From Mycobacterium paraffinicum (GTDB lineage: Bacteria; Actinomycetota; Actinomycetes; Mycobacteriales; Mycobacteriaceae): a DNA stretch of 64,000 nt. Positions 60,282-64,000 of this stretch are shown here, piece by piece. The notes beneath the pieces are model-generated. The model searched no databases. It worked only from the letters and a program-made list of their open reading frames with translations, and was not told the origin of the DNA. Position numbers and translations under genes: made by a program. The stretch is from the NCBI RefSeq assembly GCF_001907675.1, contig NZ_MPNT01000006.1:1-64000 (forward strand), read 5' to 3'. Position 1 is the first letter of the stretch; every line of letters starts with the position of its first letter.

Positions 60282-60914
60282 TCAGCGCCGCGGCATCGTG
60301 TGAGGTTCGACGGCGAAAGAGAGCAGAAGCCGGTCGAGGATCTTGGCGGCCCGACGACGCGCCCTATTGGGGTTTGCGGAGTGCGCGACCAGAAGCGAGG
60401 CCTCCTCGAGCGCGGCGACAAGCATGTGCGTCAGCTCGCCGACGGGTTGATCGTCGATGATGCCCTCGGCGATCGCTTCGCGGACCACCTCGTTGATGAG
60501 GGCGATGCTGTTGCCCTCCTGGATTTCACGCAGGGTCTGCCAGCCCAGTACCACCGGTCCGTCGACGAGTATCACCCGCTGCACCGCGGGCTCCTGTGCG
60601 GCTTCGAGAAATCCGTGCAATCCGCGCGTGAGTCGTTCCCAGGCGTCCGCGCCCGGCGGGGGAGCGGCGATGGAGCGGAGGGTGAGATCGTTTTCGACAT
60701 CTTCGAATACGGCTCGAAACAGCTCGGCCTTGTCCTTGAAGTGGTGGTAGAAGGCGCCGCGCGTCCCGACGCCCGACCTCGTCACGATGTCGCTGATGCT
60801 CGTGTTGAAGAATCCGTGTTCGACGAACAGTTCGCGACCCGCGTCGATCAGGTCACGGCGGGTCTGCTCGCCCCGGGCGCGTCGATCCTCGTCCGCCCCG
60901 CCGCGCTTCGCCAT
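60282..60914 (-). CDS. TetR-family transcriptional regulator
   Basis: The 210-residue regulator starts at ATG 60914. The helix-turn-helix (about residues 18-64) contains ELFVEHGFFNTSISDIVTRSGVGTRGAFYHHFKDK, and the C-terminal ligand domain is typical in length. It is transcribed in the same direction as the enzymes around it and probably controls this catabolic cluster. Candidate operators are the inverted repeat in the 62093-62229 region and the sequence before the remnant gene. Confidence 0.9.
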   Translation of the reverse strand: MAKRGGADEDRRARGEQTRRDLIDAGRELFVEHGFFNTSISDIVTRSGVGTRGAFYHHFKDKAELFRAVFEDVENDLTLRSIAAPPPGADAWERLTRGLHGFLEAAQEPAVQRVILVDGPVVLGWQTLREIQEGNSIALINEVVREAIAEGIIDDQPVGELTHMLVAALEEASLLVAHSANPNRARRRAAKILDRLLLSFAVEPHTMPRR

Positions 60915-60967
60915 GCCGAGATCGTAGCAACCTTCAGCTTGAATGTTGAGTGCCGGCCCGGGCCGTC

Positions 60968-62092
60968 TCAGCGCACGATCCCGCGAACCGTCATGAGACC
61001 TAGTTCGGCGTGGGACTTGAAGCCCGGCTGGGCGTCGCAGATGGCGGGGATAGAGTTCACCGGTTCCATCGCGGTCCAGGCGTAGCCGATGTAGCCGGGC
61101 TTCGCGTGCTCTCGGGCTTCCTGGCTGCCCCGCAGGATCAGCTCGGTGCCTGGGTCGCCCTCGATCACCACGCGGTAGTGGTAGTACGGCTCCCAATCGG
61201 GCTTCGGGTCGATGGCGTCGTGTTCGATGAACGAGTAGAGCTCGTGCAGCGTGATGAACGGCCTGCCGTCCACCCACGCCGTCCAGAGGTGGTGTTGGGA
61301 TGCGACAGTGCCCTCCTTGATCACACCCTTAAGGCCTGGCATGTCCATGTCCGGCGTCCCCTCATAGGGGATGTCGCGGGTGGCCATGCCCAGCTCCACG
61401 TCCGTCGTGAACTTCTCCACCGTTTTGCCCAGCCCCTCGACCACCATGGTCAGGGACTGCGCGAACAACGACCACGCGTCTTGGAAGAGATTGCCCTTTG
61501 CGAACTCGGTCGGGGTTTTGCCGAAACCCATCTCGTCCAAGTACTTCAACGTGTCCTTGTTGAAGTTCACCGCCTCGTAGATGTGGATGTGGTCGGTCTT
61601 GCCGACGATCCGCGCCAACGTCAGGACTAGCAGGTCCGCCGCGTATCCGGGGTGGATGCCGCCTCCGTGGAACGAGGTACCGCCGTCTTGGCACGCCGCT
61701 TCGATCTTGTCGATGTCCGCGCTGTTGGTTTCGGTCCGATGCCACCACGCTCCGCCCGAGGCGACGACGCTCTTTCCGCCGCGGAGCAGGCGGCAGATCT
61801 CGTCGACGTCGGACCAGAGTGGTGCATAGAAAACGCAGTCGGCGTCGAGGGCCTCCAGGGCAGATTTGTCGGTCGTTGCCAGCACGCCGATCGGCGCCAC
61901 CCCGACGAGCTCGCCCACGTCTTTGCCGACTTTTTCCTGACGATTGCAGAGCACTCCGACGACTTCGTAGAGGGGGTTGTGTGCGAAGTGGCGCAGCGCC
62001 AGCGTCCCGACATTGCCCATGCCCCACTGGATCACGCGATACTTCTTCTCGACAGCCAGCGCGCGGGATTCCAGCGGTGATGCGAGCGTCAT
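60968..62092 (-). CDS. DapB-like NAD(P)-dependent oxidoreductase, copy 1
   Basis: The 374-residue protein has a dihydrodipicolinate-reductase-like Rossmann N-terminus (YRVIQWGMGNVGTLALRHFAHNP) and a long C-terminal domain like that of 2,4-diaminopentanoate-type dehydrogenases. Two conserved segments are SVVASGGAWWHRTE and SFHGGGIHPGYAADLL. It is not the lysine-pathway DapB. Mycobacteria have many such genes in lipid and sterol clusters. Its start is divergent from the substrate-binding protein; a second copy lies at the right edge. Confidence 0.82.
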   Translation of the reverse strand: MTLASPLESRALAVEKKYRVIQWGMGNVGTLALRHFAHNPLYEVVGVLCNRQEKVGKDVGELVGVAPIGVLATTDKSALEALDADCVFYAPLWSDVDEICRLLRGGKSVVASGGAWWHRTETNSADIDKIEAACQDGGTSFHGGGIHPGYAADLLVLTLARIVGKTDHIHIYEAVNFNKDTLKYLDEMGFGKTPTEFAKGNLFQDAWSLFAQSLTMVVEGLGKTVEKFTTDVELGMATRDIPYEGTPDMDMPGLKGVIKEGTVASQHHLWTAWVDGRPFITLHELYSFIEHDAIDPKPDWEPYYHYRVVIEGDPGTELILRGSQEAREHAKPGYIGYAWTAMEPVNSIPAICDAQPGFKSHAELGLMTVRGIVR

Positions 62093-62157
62093 TGCGTCTC
62101 CTTCGGGCGGCCCCTTCGAAAGGTACACCCCCGAAAGGGCAGATATGCCGGTTATGT

Positions 62158-62176
62158 AAACCACTGTTTCCGGTTT
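62158..62176. promoter_or_regulatory. Inverted repeat in the divergent promoter region
   Basis: AAACC and GGTTT flank nine bases between the divergent DapB-like and substrate-binding genes. A near-palindromic GGTTTACATAACC on the minus strand overlaps one arm. It is a possible TetR operator; the arms are short. Confidence 0.35.
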
Positions 62177-62229
62177 GCGGATAGGGATGCGCATCGGCCT
62201 GGACAACCTTCATCCGGTATGTTGCCGCT

Positions 62230-63375
62230 ATGCCAGACGACGAGGCTCGCGCGTACGGGTCGGTTGCTCCCCTGAAAGTCGGCCTGCTGAACGACTATCC
62301 GACCACCGGGGACACCAACGATGACAGCCTCGACGCACTGCGCCTGGTGATGGACGAAGCCGTGTCATCCGGGCTGGTCGATCGACCGATCGAACTGTGC
62401 ATGCGCAACGTGGTTGGCTTGCCCAACGGTACCTACGCCGCGGTCGAGAGGGCCTTCGACGAGCTGGTGGCCGAGGGCTGTCTGGCCATCTACGGTCCGT
62501 GGGTATCGGACAATGTGGTGCCGCTGCGTTCCCACGTCGAGGCCACCGCTCGCGTTCCGATCGTCACCCTGTCGGGATCGGAGGGCGCGCTGGGCGAGTG
62601 GTGCTTTGCGCTGAACAACGGCTCGATGCCGGAGGAGCCGGTTATGCTCGCCGGGGTGATGATCGGGGACGGCCGATCGCGGATCGCCATCGCCTACGAG
62701 TCGTCGTTGATCGGCAAGGAGTATCTTGCGTTCGCTCAGAGGGCTTACGACGCAGCGGGTTTGAAGGTCGTCGCCACCGTGGCGATTCCCCAGGTGGAGG
62801 CCGACAAGTCGGAGGCGGTCGCCGCGTTGCGCGCAGCCGCCCCCGACGCTCTGGTGCATGTGGGATTTGGGCACGGCCTGTGGGGGTTTACGGACGCGCT
62901 GCTGGCTGCGGGCTGGGACCCCCCGCGGTACACGACGACGGCCTTCGAATTGGCGCACATCAACGCGGAGTGGAGGCGGCAGCTGTCCGGCTGGATTGGT
63001 CTGGACAGCTACGACGAGCGCAACGCCGTCGGTCAGGCCTTCCTGGACCGCTTCGAAGCCAGATACGGTCGTCGGCCCGCACATTCCATGCCCGGGCTGT
63101 CGCACGATGCGGCCACCGTGATCGTGCGCGGCCTCGCGGCGGCGCGCCCGCTCACCGGGGAGGGAGTGAAGAACGGGATCGAGCAGGTCAAGCTCATCCC
63201 GTCGGCCAGCGGCGCTCCGGGGACATTTTTGCGGTTCGGCCGGTTCATCCGGCAGGGCTGGATGGGATCCGATTATCTCGTCGCCCGCAGGGTGCTGCCG
63301 GACGGCAGTGCGCACGTCTTCCACGCGGCGCCAAGCGACCACATCGCCCGCGCGGTCGCGCGCGCCTCACGCTAG
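62230..63375 (+). CDS. Periplasmic-binding-protein-fold substrate-binding protein without signal peptide
   Basis: The 381-residue protein has the type-1 binding fold of branched-chain amino acid ABC receptors: LKVGLLNDYPTTGDTNDDSL at the start, AFDELVAEGCLAIYGPWVSD and SRIAIAYESSLIGKEYLAFAQRAY. It starts MPDDEARAYG with no signal peptide or lipobox. No permease or ATPase gene is adjacent. It may be a cytoplasmic ligand sensor or binding protein instead of a transporter part. Its 3' end overlaps the converging gene by 9 bases. Confidence 0.85.
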   Translation: MPDDEARAYGSVAPLKVGLLNDYPTTGDTNDDSLDALRLVMDEAVSSGLVDRPIELCMRNVVGLPNGTYAAVERAFDELVAEGCLAIYGPWVSDNVVPLRSHVEATARVPIVTLSGSEGALGEWCFALNNGSMPEEPVMLAGVMIGDGRSRIAIAYESSLIGKEYLAFAQRAYDAAGLKVVATVAIPQVEADKSEAVAALRAAAPDALVHVGFGHGLWGFTDALLAAGWDPPRYTTTAFELAHINAEWRRQLSGWIGLDSYDERNAVGQAFLDRFEARYGRRPAHSMPGLSHDAATVIVRGLAAARPLTGEGVKNGIEQVKLIPSASGAPGTFLRFGRFIRQGWMGSDYLVARRVLPDGSAHVFHAAPSDHIARAVARASR

Positions 63376-64000
63376 TTGGATCGCGCCGAATACCGGAGCG
63401 GTCACGATGCCGGGCGGTTGGGCAAGCACGTACGGGATCGCGCGAATCGCGCCCATCGCGATCATCAGGTGGCCCGGCATGGCGTGCTGACCGGGTTGCG
63501 CCGAGCCATCGAATCCCACATCGAGCTGCAGTTCGAAGCTCGGCTGGCCCTTGATGACCGCGCGGATCAGGGGCGCTTTTTCACCGGGCGCCAGCGGAGC
63601 CATGCCCCACTGGGGGAGGTCGCGGGTGAGGACCCATTCCTCGTGAATGGCCAGCAGCGGACGCCCAGAAAAGTGCCCGACCCACGAGAATCGCTGTCCG
63701 ACAACCGTTCCCGCCTCGATGGTGCCGGCGAGTACTTCGATGTCGTGTGGCAGGGTGGTGGCGTCGACCGCCACGTCGATGTGCGACAGGGTGATCCCGA
63801 GGACGTCGGCCGTGGCATTGAGCGCCTGGCGATAGGCCATGTCGAGCTTTTTGATGATCGGGGAATCGATGCTGACGTCTTCCGGTGGTCTGCCCATGCC
63901 CATGAGGTCGACCAGCATCGGCCGGCTGTCCACGGCCGAAACGTCGGTCGCCTCGTAGAGATCGATGCGGTCGATCGTCTTGCTCAGCCCCGTCACCGTG
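63367..64000 (-). CDS. DapB-like oxidoreductase, copy 2, 5' part beyond the right edge
   Basis: The visible 211 residues are the C-terminal half of a protein like copy 1, with matching segments (IDLYEATD for IHIYEAVN, GRPLLAIHEEWVL for GRPFITLHELYSF, PGHLMIAMGAIRAIP for the ASP/MEPVNSIP end). The frame is open to the window edge, so the start and Rossmann domain are not seen. The converging substrate-binding gene overlaps its end by 9 bases. Confidence 0.82.
   Translation of the reverse strand, partial: TVTGLSKTIDRIDLYEATDVSAVDSRPMLVDLMGMGRPPEDVSIDSPIIKKLDMAYRQALNATADVLGITLSHIDVAVDATTLPHDIEVLAGTIEAGTVVGQRFSWVGHFSGRPLLAIHEEWVLTRDLPQWGMAPLAPGEKAPLIRAVIKGQPSFELQLDVGFDGSAQPGQHAMPGHLMIAMGAIRAIPYVLAQPPGIVTAPVFGAIQLA

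Noticed and set aside
60968..62092. DapB of lysine biosynthesis
   Set aside because: The protein is much longer than lysine-pathway DapB and the C-terminal domain differs; two copies sit in a catabolic cluster.

Overview
The window is chromosomal DNA from a non-tuberculous Mycobacterium. The evidence is the high G+C, the GTG/TTG starts, an MmpL/PapA/Pks lipid locus, mycobactin and NirA/SirA-type genes, and an inverted but nearly colinear copy of the M. tuberculosis Rv2415c-Rv2386c region. I see no tRNA, rRNA, insertion sequence, CRISPR array or phage. All family names come from reading the sequence and from memory; no database search was run.

Region 1 (1-15517) is a cell-envelope glycolipid locus: an MmpL transporter running off the left edge, a PapA acyltransferase and a very large two-module polyketide synthase. 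The module layout (KS-AT-KR-ACP, then KS-AT-DH-ER-KR-ACP, both ATs malonyl-type) points to the trehalose polyphleate (TPP) locus: mmpL10, papA3, pks. Region 2 (15530-18240) holds a PPOX/F420-type protein that appears frameshifted and a pair of acyl-CoA dehydrogenases.

Region 3 (18433-44593) is the conserved backbone: comEA (frameshifted near its start), comEC, holA, rpsT; the ATP-grasp / alpha-E / transglutaminase trio; a membrane protein; an RNase Z-like hydrolase; a CBS protein; a PemK-like protein; lepA; three tandem sensor-domain lipoproteins; a GH15 trehalase/glucoamylase-like enzyme with an FAD monooxygenase; the sulfate uptake operon subI-cysT-cysW-cysA; the assimilatory reductases cysH and sirA; and hemN/hemW. 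Both sulfur operons are preceded by very short ORFs ending in cysteine codons with a -10 box just upstream. These look like leaderless cysteine-sensing attenuators.

Region 4 (44597-50955) has two tandem SbtA-like permeases, a small conserved protein, mbtI behind an IdeR-box-like site, and a DesA-type acyl-ACP desaturase behind a promoter whose -35 lies inside a perfect inverted repeat. Region 5 (50999-64000) is an accessory catabolic region. It encodes a MerR regulator, a Baeyer-Villiger-type monooxygenase, a di-iron protein, two SDRs, a LipR-like esterase, an alcohol and an aldehyde dehydrogenase, a truncated amidohydrolase remnant, a TetR regulator, two DapB-like oxidoreductases and a substrate-binding protein without a signal peptide. 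Its enzyme set resembles the mymA operon of M. tuberculosis with extra genes.

The most rewarding items are the iterative bimodular PKS, the paired cysteine leaders, the ATP-grasp/alpha-E/transglutaminase trio with its adjoining membrane protein, and the operator-like repeats upstream of desA and lipR.
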